From NCBI RefSeq assembly GCF_016863255.1, contig NZ_BOON01000010.1:36207-100206 (forward strand): a stretch of 64,000 bases of DNA, written 5' to 3'. The translations under genes were made by a program, and so were the position numbers. The notes under the pieces were generated by a model. The model saw only the letters and a list, made by a program, of their open reading frames with translations, was not told the DNA's origin and ran no database searches. Positions 53,226 to 64,000 of the stretch are shown here, piece after piece; the stretch's first letter is position 1, and every line of letters begins with the position of its first letter. Source of the DNA: Planosporangium mesophilum. GTDB lineage: Bacteria; Actinomycetota; Actinomycetes; Mycobacteriales; Micromonosporaceae.

Positions 53226-53938
53226 CGGACGCCGTCGAGATCACCTGCCTGGGGCACGCGACGTTCCGGTTCGTCACCCCCGAGTCGAAGGTGGTCCTGG
53301 TCGACCCGTGGACCTACGGCAATCCGCTCTGCCCGGACGACGCCAAGGACGTGGGCGAGGTCGACCTCATCCTGATCACGCACGGCCACCACGACCACCT
53401 CGGTGACGTGTTCCGGGTCGCCGGGCGCGGGACACCGAAGATCGTCGCCGTGGCGGAGCTGGGTAACTGGCTGAGCGCCAAGGGGCTCAGGAACATCCGC
53501 ACCATGAACGTCGGCGGCATCGTCACCCTGGAGGGGGTACGGATCACCATGACGCCGGCCGAGCACAGCTCGAGCGTGGACGCCGACCCCGGGGCGTACG
53601 TCGGCGTCGCCGCCGGCTTCGTCCTCGAGTTCTCCGACGGCAGCCGGATCTACCACGCCGGGGACACCGCCGCGTTCCCCGGCATGGAGCTGATCTCCGA
53701 GGTGTACCGGCCGGAGTTGGCCCTGCTGCCGATGGGCGACCACCACACCATGGGCCCGGCGGAGGCCGCGGTCGCCACCCGCCTGCTCGGGGTCGACCGG
53801 GTGGCGCCCATGCACTACGGCATCGCGCCCGGGTCGCAGGCCGTGCCGGCCCGGTTCCGCGAGGCCCTGGACGGGATCGGGCTGACCGGCGTCGAGATGA
53901 TCGAGATGCGTCCGGGGCAGCGTCTGTCATGGGGGTGA
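53222..53938 (+). CDS. UPF0173-type metal-dependent hydrolase
   Basis: A 238-residue metallo-beta-lactamase-fold hydrolase. ATG at 53222 overlaps the carbamoyltransferase stop. The opening ITCLGHATFRF, the metal motif ITHGHHDHLGD (HxHxDH), AEHSS, then YHAGDTAAFPGM and the C-terminal VAPMHYGI form the UPF0173/UlaG-like pattern. The substrate is unknown. Coupled translation suggests a shared pathway with the carbamoyltransferase. Its last 12 nt overlap the 3' end of the convergent dimethylformamidase-like gene. Confidence 0.93.
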   Translation: MTDAVEITCLGHATFRFVTPESKVVLVDPWTYGNPLCPDDAKDVGEVDLILITHGHHDHLGDVFRVAGRGTPKIVAVAELGNWLSAKGLRNIRTMNVGGIVTLEGVRITMTPAEHSSSVDADPGAYVGVAAGFVLEFSDGSRIYHAGDTAAFPGMELISEVYRPELALLPMGDHHTMGPAEAAVATRLLGVDRVAPMHYGIAPGSQAVPARFREALDGIGLTGVEMIEMRPGQRLSWG

Positions 53939-55312
53939 CCCATCGGCCAGCCGCTCGACCACGTTCCGGGTGATCTGTTCGACCACCGGCGACCGCCCGC
54001 TGCCCAGCAGCCGGGCCCAGTCGGTGGTGGCGGCGGTGAAGACGGTCCCGTTGCCGCCGTGCAGCCCCATGGTGGCCGCCCGGTTCCCGCGCCCCCACCC
54101 GCTGCCGCTCACGTCCCCGACGCCGAGGATGGTGAAGTCCTCCGGGGTACCGTCGTCGCCGGTCGGCCGTACCGGCAGGCCGCGCCGCAGCCGTCCCCGG
54201 TCGAAGTGCGCCCCGTCGCACTCGTACCCGACGAGGTACTCGTCCGGCCGGTCGCCGAAGGTGTCCCCGTCGCGCAGACCGGTGCCCTCGTACACCCAGT
54301 GGTCGGTGTGCTGGGCCCGGTAGCCCACCGGGACCGGGTGGCGGTCGCCGTCGCGCTCCCCGCCGTTGCGGAAGCTGACGCCCGTCAGCGAGTTCTCCGG
54401 GTCCGGTACGTCGCACCAGAAGCTCTCCCGGCGGAAGCTGGTGTCGTCGTCGAACGTGATCCGCCACCAGCAGGTGTTGCCGCCGAAGAAGGCGACGTTG
54501 CCGCCGCCGCGCACGAAGCGCTCCACGTTGGCCCGCATGGCGTCGCTGTAGTACTCGTCGTGCCCGACGCTGAGCAGCAGCCGGTACCGGCGCAGCAGGT
54601 CGGCGCCGAACCGGTGGAGGTCGAGGTCGGTGCAGTAGTCGACGCGGTGTCCGGTGCGCTCCAGCCAGGCGATGAACGGCGCGTCCCAGTGCGCGAAGGT
54701 CTGGCGGGGGGTCGGGTCGTACGGGTCGACGTTCCCGATGTCCCAGGGCGTACCGCCCACACCGCCGCCGGGGCGGCGTACCGACACCGACGGCGGCACC
54801 GGTAGCGCCAGCTTGTCCAGCCCCGGCACGGTGTACAGCGACCAGCCGCCCCGTCGCGTCGCCGGCTCGTACGGCCGCGGGGTCACCTGGTTGTACGCGT
54901 GGTAGGTCAGCAGCGGCAGCTTGTACAGGATTCGGGCTTTGACACCGGGCGCCCGGACCACGAAGAGCGCCCTGGCATGGCGGGAGTCCGGACCGGGGAC
55001 ACCTCGCCCGTCATTCTCCACCAGGGACGCGAGGTAGACCCCCGGCGGCCAGTCACGGGCAACGGTGAACGGGTACGCCGGCCAGCCCGCTAGCTCCTCC
55101 CCGTGCAGGCCGATGCCGGACCGTCCCCAGTCCTGGTACGGGGGGTGCGGTGGCACGTGGCGCCCGGGCCACCACGGCGACCGCCCCTGCAACCGGACGC
55201 GGTCGCCCCAGCGGTGGAAGTCGACCCGGAACCGGGGCGCGTCCGTCGACACCCGCAGCGTGAGGCGGTCCCCGGCGACCACGGTGGGGTGGTCGGGGTA
55301 CCCATAGATCAT
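53927..55312 (-). CDS. N,N-dimethylformamidase beta-subunit-like protein
   Basis: A 461-residue protein matching the C-terminal part of the large subunit of dimethylformamidase (DmfA2-like). Family blocks are KLPLLTYHAYNQVTPRPYE, FIAWLERTGHRVDYCTDLDLH, LLLSVGHDEYYSDAMRANVERF (motif SVGHDEYYSDAMR, a putative metal site) and NVAFFGGNTCWWR. True dimethylformamidase is a larger chain plus a small subunit; neither the N-terminal domain nor the small subunit is encoded here, so the substrate may be a different amide. ATG at 55312 gives MIYGYPDHPTVVAG with a Greek-key-like N-terminal domain. No signal peptide. Confidence 0.88.
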   Translation of the reverse strand: MIYGYPDHPTVVAGDRLTLRVSTDAPRFRVDFHRWGDRVRLQGRSPWWPGRHVPPHPPYQDWGRSGIGLHGEELAGWPAYPFTVARDWPPGVYLASLVENDGRGVPGPDSRHARALFVVRAPGVKARILYKLPLLTYHAYNQVTPRPYEPATRRGGWSLYTVPGLDKLALPVPPSVSVRRPGGGVGGTPWDIGNVDPYDPTPRQTFAHWDAPFIAWLERTGHRVDYCTDLDLHRFGADLLRRYRLLLSVGHDEYYSDAMRANVERFVRGGGNVAFFGGNTCWWRITFDDDTSFRRESFWCDVPDPENSLTGVSFRNGGERDGDRHPVPVGYRAQHTDHWVYEGTGLRDGDTFGDRPDEYLVGYECDGAHFDRGRLRRGLPVRPTGDDGTPEDFTILGVGDVSGSGWGRGNRAATMGLHGGNGTVFTAATTDWARLLGSGRSPVVEQITRNVVERLADGSPP

Positions 55313-55382
55313 CGCGGCCCCGTGGAGTGCTGGTGACGACGCGTCGGCAGCGCCGCCCTACCCCCGTCGGCGGGGAAGATTC

Positions 55383-55416
55383 GGCGGCGCCACCGAATGC
55401 GTTCGGTGGCGCCGCC
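55383..55416 (-). terminator. 15-bp hairpin after the MBL hydrolase gene
   Basis: A perfect 15-bp stem (55383-55397 with 55402-55416) closed by TGCG lies 9 nt after the minus-strand stop of the MBL-fold hydrolase and before the dimethylformamidase-like gene on the same strand. It should separate these transcripts. Confidence 0.8.
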
Positions 55417-55425
55417 GTCTCGTCG

Positions 55426-56070
55426 TCACCAGCCGCGGGCGCGCCACTCCGGGATCGAGGGCCGCTCCTTGCCGAGCGTGCTGTCGTTGCCGTGCCCCGG
55501 GTAGAACCAGGTGTCGTCGGGCAGCCGGCCGAAGATCTTGTTCTCCAGGTCGGTCATGAGCGAGTCGAAGTCCTGCGGGTTGGTGGTGCGTCCGGGGCCG
55601 CCCGGGAACAGCGAGTCTCCGGTGAACAGGTGCGGGTGCCCGCCCGGGTCGCGGTAGAGCAGCGCGACCGACCCGGGTGTGTGGCCGACGAGGTGGATGA
55701 CCTCCAGCTCGGCGTCTCCCACCCGTACCCTGTCGCCGTCGGTCAGCGTCTGCGTCACGACCGGGATCTCCGGCGCGTCCGCCTCGTGCGCCAGCGACTC
55801 GGCGCCGGTGATCCCCGCGACGTCCACCAGGCCCTGCCAGTGGTCGCCGTGCCGGTGCGTGGTGACCACGGTGGACAGCCCGCCCGCGCCGAGCAGCGAC
55901 AGCAGCCGGTCGGGCTCGTTGGCCGCGTCGATCAGCAACTGCTCACCCGCGCTGCGCAGCAGGTACGCGTTGTTGTCCATCGGGCCGACGGACACCTTGA
56001 CGATTGTCAGCTCGGCGAGTTCCCGGACGTCCGGCGGACCGCCGGGTGAGACCTGACCGGTGTACGTCAC
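55426..56070 (-). CDS. MBL-fold metallo-hydrolase (glyoxalase-II-like)
   Basis: A 214-residue hydrolase starting at GTG 56070 with GAGG 9 nt upstream. Metal ligands are in TTHRHGDHWQGL (HxHxDH), LVGHTPGSVALLY, the bridging Asp in HLFTGDSLFPGGPGRT and the last His in FYPGHGNDSTLG. The arrangement is that of glyoxalase-II-type thioesterases; in this phylum the natural thiol would be mycothiol. It follows the mycothiol-dependent isomerase gene by 10 nt on the same strand, which suggests one thiol-linked operon. Confidence 0.92.
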   Translation of the reverse strand: MTYTGQVSPGGPPDVRELAELTIVKVSVGPMDNNAYLLRSAGEQLLIDAANEPDRLLSLLGAGGLSTVVTTHRHGDHWQGLVDVAGITGAESLAHEADAPEIPVVTQTLTDGDRVRVGDAELEVIHLVGHTPGSVALLYRDPGGHPHLFTGDSLFPGGPGRTTNPQDFDSLMTDLENKIFGRLPDDTWFYPGHGNDSTLGKERPSIPEWRARGW

Positions 56071-56080
56071 GTGCGCATCC

Positions 56081-56791
56081 TCATTTCCAGATCGGTACGG
56101 TCGGCAGCGGCCCCGGGGGCGTGACCGTGAGGTCGGCGCCGTCCGAGCGGCCGCTGAGCCAGGAGGCGATCGCGTGCCCGGTCCCGTTCACGGTCACGGT
56201 GGGATCGGCTCCGATGGTCAACTCGTGATCGAGGTCGGCGGCGTGCAGCCGCACCGGGGCCACCGAGTCGGCGAGGTCGGCGGCCAGGTCGTGCAGCAGC
56301 CGGTGCACGAAGGCGTCCGGCCAGTCCGCGGGGCGGTACCCGGCATCCAGGTCGACGTGGTGGATCTCCACCTCGCACAGCCGGGCCCAGGGGATGTAGG
56401 CGGCGGGCCTGGTGTGGCCGCCGCGCCAGCGTACGGATGCGGTCCACGCCACCGGCGGCATCTGCGCCACCGCTTCGTCCAGGCGCTCCGCCGACGCGCT
56501 CAGGTCGGCGACGTGCTCGGCGATCGGGCGGCCGGCGCCGGCCTGGATGGCCTCCTCGCGCGCCTGGTCGCTGGGGTACATCGGGGTCTCGACACCGGTA
56601 CGGGCGCCGGTCAGCAGGTTGACGCAGGCCTCGGCGTTGCGCGCGAGGTGGGTCAGCAGGTGCCCGCGGGTCCAGCCGGGCAGCAGCGAGGGCTCCCCGA
56701 CGGCGGCGTCGTCGAGCTTGCGCACCGTCGCGAGCAGCCGGGCCGTTGCCCGGTCGACCTCGGGGAGGAGTACGAGCGGGTCGGCGGTCAT
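56081..56791 (-). CDS. Mycothiol-dependent maleylpyruvate isomerase family protein
   Basis: A 236-residue DinB-fold protein. ATG at 56791 (MTADPLVLLPEVDRA) is used, with GTGTGGAG directly before it. The three zinc ligands of the family are visible: His in GHLLTHLARNAEA, and Glu and His in CEVEIHHVDLDAGY. The C-terminal part (LTIGADPTVTVNGTGHAIASWLSGR, marked by GTGHAIASWLSGR) is the SCP2-like mycothiol-binding domain. It uses mycothiol as cofactor for isomerisation or transfer reactions. Not near gentisate genes here, so the maleylpyruvate activity is not implied. It forms an operon with the MBL hydrolase. Confidence 0.93.
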   Translation of the reverse strand: MTADPLVLLPEVDRATARLLATVRKLDDAAVGEPSLLPGWTRGHLLTHLARNAEACVNLLTGARTGVETPMYPSDQAREEAIQAGAGRPIAEHVADLSASAERLDEAVAQMPPVAWTASVRWRGGHTRPAAYIPWARLCEVEIHHVDLDAGYRPADWPDAFVHRLLHDLAADLADSVAPVRLHAADLDHELTIGADPTVTVNGTGHAIASWLSGRSDGADLTVTPPGPLPTVPIWK

Positions 56792-56974
56792 CTCCACACT
56801 GTAAGCCGCCCCGGTCGGGCGCTCTCGACGACCGTCGCCGCCCGCGATATTCGGTTTCGCTCGGCCCGGCCGGCACCTACCGTCGGTGGCGAACGCGTTC
56901 ATCGTCCCACCGGACGGGGCATCACGCCCCGCCTCGTCCGGGCACCGGCAAAGCCATGACAGACAGGAAAGACG

Positions 56975-58072
56975 ATGACGTTCGACCTGCGGTCCCTCGG
57001 TTGGGACCCGTACTTCGCGGGCGCCTACGCCGCCTACGACCGCCGAGGCCGGCGGCCGGCCAGAGTTCTGCGGGTCGATCGTGGCGTCTGTACCGTCCTG
57101 GGCGATTCCGGCGCGGCCCGCGCCAGCCTGGCCGGCTCGATCCTCGCCGCCGCGGCGGCCGACCCGGTCGTGCTCCCGTGCGCGGGCGACTGGGTGGTCG
57201 TACACACCTGGCCCGACCGGCGGTTGACCGTCGAGTCGGTGCTTCCCCGGCGCACCGCCGTGGTCCGGGCCAGCGCCGGGGCCGCCTCCCACGCCCAGGT
57301 GCTGGCCGCCAACCTCGACGTGGCGGCCGTCGTCGAGCCGCTCGACCCGGAGCCCGACCCCGGTCGGATGGAGCGGCTGCTCGCCCTCGCGTACTCGTCC
57401 GGCGCCCGGCCGATCGTGATCGCGACGAAGGCCGACCTCGTGCCGCGCCCCGACGACGTGGTGGCGCAGCTCGCGGCGGTCGCCCCGGGCGTACCCGTGC
57501 ACGCGGTCAGCGCGCGTACCGGTGACGGCGTGGCGCAGCTGCGGTCGTACCTGCCGGAGGGCGGCACGCTCGGCCTGCTCGGCCCCTCGGGGGCGGGCAA
57601 GTCGAGCCTGGTCAACGCGCTCGCCGGGACGACGGTCCTGACGACGCAGGCGCTGCGCGCCGACGGACGGGGCCGGCACACCACCACCTTCCGTACCTTG
57701 ATCCCGCTGCCGGGCGGGGGTGTGGTGATCGATACACCGGGGATACGCGCGGTCGGCATGATCGGCGGTGACTCCGTCCCGGGCTCCGGTCTCGGGGGCG
57801 GCTTCGGCCTCGACCGCGCCTTCGCCGATGTGGCGGCCCTGGCCGCGCGGTGCCGGTTCGGCGACTGCCGGCACGACGCCGAGCCGGACTGCGGCGTCCG
57901 CGCCGCGATCGAGGTCGGTGAGCTGGCGCCGCGCCGGTTGGCGAGCTGGCGCAAGCTGATGCGGGAGCAGTCGGCCGAGAGCCGGCGCCGGCAGGACCGG
58001 CTGGCGGCCGAGGCCGGGGCGAGCTGGGCGTGGGTGCCGAAGCAGGAGCGACGCGGCCGGGCCCGCCCGTAG
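56975..58072 (+). CDS. rsgA: Ribosome small-subunit-dependent GTPase A
   Basis: A 365-residue circularly permuted GTPase that matures the 30S subunit. ATG at 56975 is preceded by AGGAAAG. The OB-fold domain occupies residues 28-85, then the permuted order G4 (IATKADLV), G5 (VHAVSART), G1 (LGPSGAGKSSLVNAL), G2 and G3 (VVIDTPGIRAVG). The C-terminal zinc finger is CRFGDCRHDAEPDCGVRAAI, with Cys, Cys, His and Cys ligands. A basic tail ends the protein. Divergent from the isomerase gene by 183 nt. Confidence 0.96.
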   Translation: MTFDLRSLGWDPYFAGAYAAYDRRGRRPARVLRVDRGVCTVLGDSGAARASLAGSILAAAAADPVVLPCAGDWVVVHTWPDRRLTVESVLPRRTAVVRASAGAASHAQVLAANLDVAAVVEPLDPEPDPGRMERLLALAYSSGARPIVIATKADLVPRPDDVVAQLAAVAPGVPVHAVSARTGDGVAQLRSYLPEGGTLGLLGPSGAGKSSLVNALAGTTVLTTQALRADGRGRHTTTFRTLIPLPGGGVVIDTPGIRAVGMIGGDSVPGSGLGGGFGLDRAFADVAALAARCRFGDCRHDAEPDCGVRAAIEVGELAPRRLASWRKLMREQSAESRRRQDRLAAEAGASWAWVPKQERRGRARP

Positions 58073-58187
58073 GTCGCCGCCCCGAGATCCGCACAGATCC
58101 CGGGCGCACGCCTTCTCAGGGCCGGGGTTCAGTCGGACGGGTGGTCAGTACCCTGGTGGACAGCGGCTGGCCGGCGTGAGACGGAAA

Positions 58188-58210
58188 TTGTCATACCCCG
58201 CGGCTACAGT
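58188..58210 (+). promoter_or_regulatory. Candidate DNA-damage promoter of uvrA
   Basis: TTGTCATAC, 8 nt, TACAGT. It shares the TTGTCnTACCCC beginning and TACnGT end with the uvrB element at 36200. Transcription would begin near 58217, giving a leader of about 50 nt if GTG 58268 is the start. Confidence 0.65.
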
Positions 58211-58267
58211 TGCTGCGGCATCCGGATGGGTGTCAATCGGGACAGATCAACTACTGATGGGCGGGCT

Positions 58268-61297
<3,030 letters not shown>

Positions 61298-61303
61298 GGG
61301 GGC

Positions 61304-61373
61304 CCACCCCCGTACCGGGGTGGTCCCGGGTGGCCTCACTGATCTCCCCACAACGGCGACGGGGCCGTTGTGG
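61304..61373 (+). terminator. Two successive hairpins after uvrA
   Basis: A 7-bp stem (61304-61310 with 61317-61323) begins 6 nt after the uvrA stop, followed by a 10-bp perfect stem (61348-61357 with 61364-61373, loop GACGGG). Together they probably end the uvrA transcript before the Rieske gene. Confidence 0.65.
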
Positions 61374-61474
61374 AGGCGTGAGAGCCTGACGGCGGCCGCG
61401 TGCCCCGGTGAACCGGTCGGCACGCGGCTGCGTAGGTACGGACGACAGAGGCCCACCCGAGCATGAGGAGCAAG

Positions 61475-61942
61475 ATGAGCGAAACCACCAGGCGTGGCGT
61501 CATCGCCGGTGCCGCCGGTGTCGGTGCGGCGGCTGTACTGGCCGCCTGCGGCAGCGACACCTCCAGCCCGGCTCCGAACACGGGCACCGACAGCAGCGGC
61601 GGCGCACCCAGCGCACCCGCCGCTTCTGGCCAGCAGCAGGGTGGCCAGCAGGCCGGCGCCGCGCTCGCGAAGACGAACGAGATCCCGGTCGGCGGTGGCA
61701 AGGTCATCGAGAGCCAGAAGCTCGTGGTGACCCAGCCGGTCGCCGGCGAGTACAAGGCGTTCACCGCCGTCTGCACCCACTCCGGCTGCCTGGTCACCAC
61801 CGTCGCCAACGGAACCATCAACTGCCCGTGCCATGGCAGCAAGTTCTCGGCGGCCGACGGTTCGGTGAAGGGCGGCCCGGCGAAGGCACCGCTCGCGGCC
61901 AAGCCGGTCAACGTACAGGGTGACAGCATCGTCCTGGCCTGA
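61475..61942 (+). CDS. Rieske [2Fe-2S] lipoprotein
   Basis: A 155-residue exported iron-sulfur protein. ATG at 61475 follows GAGGAG; the ATG at 61463 is in frame but lies before that site. The signal starts [12 protein letters not shown], a twin-arginine type suited to export of a folded cofactor protein, and ends in a lipobox LAAC, so it is probably a Tat lipoprotein. A Ser/Pro/Gln linker leads to the Rieske domain with CTHSGC and CPCHGS supplying two Cys and two His ligands. It is a single-domain electron carrier of unknown partner, located between uvrA and uvrC. Confidence 0.95.
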   Translation: MSETTRRGVIAGAAGVGAAAVLAACGSDTSSPAPNTGTDSSGGAPSAPAASGQQQGGQQAGAALAKTNEIPVGGGKVIESQKLVVTQPVAGEYKAFTAVCTHSGCLVTTVANGTINCPCHGSKFSAADGSVKGGPAKAPLAAKPVNVQGDSIVLA

Positions 61943-62016
61943 TCCCGGTCGCAGGGATCCCTGTCGCGGGCTGCCCGGCTCGCCTGCGGGAAGCCGGGCA
62001 CCCGCAGACAGCGATC

Positions 62017-62039
62017 TTGACGTACCCGCGGGCTACGCT
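62017..62039 (+). promoter_or_regulatory. Candidate DNA-damage promoter of uvrC (leaderless)
   Basis: TTGACGTAC, 8 nt, TACGCT, ending 7 nt before the uvrC GTG. It matches the uvrA and uvrB elements at TTG, C, TACCC, TAC and the final T with the same 11-nt spacing between hexamers. Confidence 0.6.
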
Positions 62040-62046
62040 CACTAGC

Positions 62047-64000
62047 GTGCCGGATCCGTCCACTTACCGCCCCGCCCCGGGATCGATTCCCGAAGAGCCC
62101 GGTGTCTACCGGTTCCGTGACCCGTCCGGCCGGGTGATCTACGTCGGCAAGGCCAAGAGCCTGCGGCAGCGGCTCAACTCGTACTTCGCCGACGTCTGGA
62201 CGCTGCACGCGCGTACCCAGCAGATGGTCACCACCGCGGCCTCCGTCGACTGGGTCACCGTCGGCACCGAGGTCGAGGCGCTCCAGCTCGAGTACGCCTG
62301 GATCAAGGAGTACGACCCGCGGTTCAACGTCCGCTACCGCGACGACAAGACCTACCCGTACCTCGCGGTGACCCTCGACGAGGAGTACCCGCGCCTGCAG
62401 GTGATGCGCGGGGCCAAGCGCAAGGGGGTGCGCTACTTCGGGCCCTACGCGCACGCCTGGGCCATCCGGGAGACCCTCGACCTGCTGCTGCGGGTCTTCC
62501 CGGCGCGTACCTGCAAGGCCGGCGTGTTCCAGCGGGCCAGCCGGATCGGGCGCCCGTGCCTGCTCGGGGACATCGGCAAGTGCTCGGCGCCGTGCGTGGA
62601 CCGGGTCAGCGCCGACGAGCACCGCCAGATCGTGCTCGACTTCTGCGACTTCATGGCCGGCAGGACCGACTCGATGGTCAAGCGGCTGGAGCGCGAGATG
62701 CAGGCCGCCTCGGCAGAGTTGGAGTTCGAGCGGGCCGCCCGCCTGCGAGACGACCTGACGGCACTGCGCCGGGCGATGGAGAAGCAGGCCGTCGTCTTCG
62801 GCGACGGCACCGACGCCGACGTGGTGGCGTTCGCCGACGACCCGCTGGAGGCCGCGGTGCAGGTGTTCCACGTGCGTGGCGGCCGGGTGCGCGGCCAGCG
62901 GGGCTGGGTCGTGGAGAAGACCGAGGACCTCAGCCCCGGCGACCTCGTCCACCACTTCTGCTCGCAGGTGTACGGGGAGGAGAGCGAGACCGGTACGGGT
63001 GGCGGCGAGATCCCGCGTGAGCTGCTGGTACCGGAGCTACCCGCCGACGTCGACGCCCTCGCCGACTGGCTGTCCGGGCTGCGTGGCAGCCGGGTCACCA
63101 TCCGGGTACCGCAGCGGGGCGACAAGAAGTCCCTCCAGGAGACCGTCGCGCGCAACGCGCAGCAGGCGCTGACCCAGCACAAGCTGCGCCGTGCCGGCGA
63201 TCTGACCACCCGCAGCCGCGCCCTCGAGGAGATCGCCGACGCGCTCGGGTTGGACACCGCGCCGCTGCGGATCGAGTGCTACGACGTGTCCCAGATCCAG
63301 GGCACCGACGTGGTGGCGAGCATGGTCGTGTTCGAGGACGGGCTCGCGCGCAAGAGCGAGTACCGGCGGTTCGCGATCAACGGCGCCACCGACGACGTGT
63401 CGGCCATCTCGGAGGTGCTGCGCCGCCGGTTCAGCCGGTACAAGCAGGCGCTCGCCGAGTCGGCCGGTACGGAGGTGACCGTAGCGGAGCCGGTCGCCCC
63501 CGAGGCCGGGGCCCGCCCCGGCATCGATCCGGAGACCGGCCGGCCGCGCAAGTTCGCGTACCCGCCGCACCTGCTCGTGGTCGACGGCGGTCAGCCGCAG
63601 GTCAACGCGGCCGCCCGGGTGATGGCCGACCTCGGCGTCACCGATGTGGCGGTCTGCGGGCTGGCCAAGCGGCTCGAAGAGGTCTGGGTGCCCGACGACG
63701 AGTACCCGCTCGTACTGCCGCGTACCTCGGAGGGGCTCTACCTGCTCCAGCGGGTACGTGACGAGGCCCACCGCTTCGCCATCACGTACCACCGGCAGAA
63801 GCGCTCCAAGCGGATGACCGTGTCAGACCTGGACTCGGTGCCCGGCCTCGGCGACGTGCGCCGGAAGGCGCTGCTGCGCCACTTCGGCTCCGTCAAGCGG
63901 CTCAAGGCCGCGACGGTGGAGGAGATCGTCGAGGTGCCGGGGATCGGCCGGCGTACGGCGGACGCTATCCTCGTCGCGCTCGGCGCCCGGCCGGCCGGAG
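62047..64000 (+). CDS. uvrC: UvrABC excision nuclease subunit C (3' end just outside window)
   Basis: Reads from GTG 62047 to the window end; 651 residues are visible and only a short end should be missing. The N-terminal GIY-YIG nuclease is [26 protein letters not shown], noted by VYRF and VIYVGKA. The UvrB-interaction (UVR) helix pair [21 protein letters not shown], the RNase-H-like nuclease with [21 protein letters not shown] and [11 protein letters not shown], and the helix-hairpin-helix repeats [22 protein letters not shown] and [14 protein letters not shown] follow. It makes both incisions around a lesion. The -10-like TACGCT 7 nt upstream supports a leaderless start. Confidence 0.97.
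   Translation, partial: MPDPSTYRPAPGSIPEEPGVYRFRDPSGRVIYVGKAKSLRQRLNSYFADVWTLHARTQQMVTTAASVDWVTVGTEVEALQLEYAWIKEYDPRFNVRYRDDKTYPYLAVTLDEEYPRLQVMRGAKRKGVRYFGPYAHAWAIRETLDLLLRVFPARTCKAGVFQRASRIGRPCLLGDIGKCSAPCVDRVSADEHRQIVLDFCDFMAGRTDSMVKRLEREMQAASAELEFERAARLRDDLTALRRAMEKQAVVFGDGTDADVVAFADDPLEAAVQVFHVRGGRVRGQRGWVVEKTEDLSPGDLVHHFCSQVYGEESETGTGGGEIPRELLVPELPADVDALADWLSGLRGSRVTIRVPQRGDKKSLQETVARNAQQALTQHKLRRAGDLTTRSRALEEIADALGLDTAPLRIECYDVSQIQGTDVVASMVVFEDGLARKSEYRRFAINGATDDVSAISEVLRRRFSRYKQALAESAGTEVTVAEPVAPEAGARPGIDPETGRPRKFAYPPHLLVVDGGQPQVNAAARVMADLGVTDVAVCGLAKRLEEVWVPDDEYPLVLPRTSEGLYLLQRVRDEAHRFAITYHRQKRSKRMTVSDLDSVPGLGDVRRKALLRHFGSVKRLKAATVEEIVEVPGIGRRTADAILVALGARPAG

Overview
This window is a piece of a high-GC actinobacterial chromosome. 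Features pointing that way are GTG/TTG starts, many apparently leaderless genes, a mycothiol-dependent isomerase family member, an ANTAR response regulator of the PdtaR type and an MptB-type mannosyltransferase. The order pdtaR, polA, rpsA, coaE, uvrB, uvrA, uvrC is the conserved actinobacterial core arrangement, as I recall it from Mycobacterium and Streptomyces. Composition and gene content fit a Micromonosporaceae-like organism, but the family assignment is inference.

Layout. (1) 1-9500: a catabolic island on the minus strand. It holds an aldehyde dehydrogenase cut by the window edge, a ribose-type ABC importer with a TorT-like binding protein, and a flavin monooxygenase resembling the pyridine-ring-opening enzyme MHPCO. 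Divergent from these are a YtcJ-like amidohydrolase and a double-module Lrp/AsnC regulator. (2) 9600-14943: a secreted phosphoesterase and two APC-superfamily permeases. (3) 15070-19064: a small redox/export cluster. Two Tat-exported proteins, two Tat-exported cysteine-rich peptides resembling the methylamine dehydrogenase light chain, a MauE-like membrane protein, a MauD-like thioredoxin and a membrane protein lie together, with no heavy chain and no MauG. The cluster is a tandem duplication in which the first copy has lost mauE and nearly all of mauD. This is the best candidate for an undescribed system. (4) 19128-27819: an unusual tRNA, pdtaR, a complete branched-chain amino-acid ABC operon (livKHMGF) and a complete polar amino-acid ABC operon.

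(5) 28089-38328: polA, a Uma2 protein, a methyltransferase, rpsA, coaE and uvrB. (6) 38347-46697: a small monooxygenase, a TerC exporter under a yybP-ykoY manganese riboswitch, mptB, typA, a three-gene cell-envelope operon, a DUF6158 gene and a second aldehyde dehydrogenase. (7) 46887-56791: ankyrin protein, mug, katE, an AI-2E-type permease, a carbamoyltransferase coupled to a UPF0173 hydrolase and convergent with a dimethylformamidase-like protein, a metallo-beta-lactamase hydrolase and a mycothiol-dependent isomerase. (8) 56975-64000: rsgA, uvrA, a Rieske lipoprotein and uvrC, which runs off the window.

The window carries all three UvrABC genes plus polA. The three uvr genes share a 23-bp promoter architecture (TTGnCnTAC, 8 nt, TACnnT) and polA has a weaker version. 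It resembles the RecA-independent DNA-damage promoter known from mycobacteria, which suggests co-regulated excision repair. Strong GC-rich hairpins separate most transcription units. I saw no CRISPR array, insertion sequence, integrase or rRNA. Most long antisense open frames are shadows caused by the high GC content.
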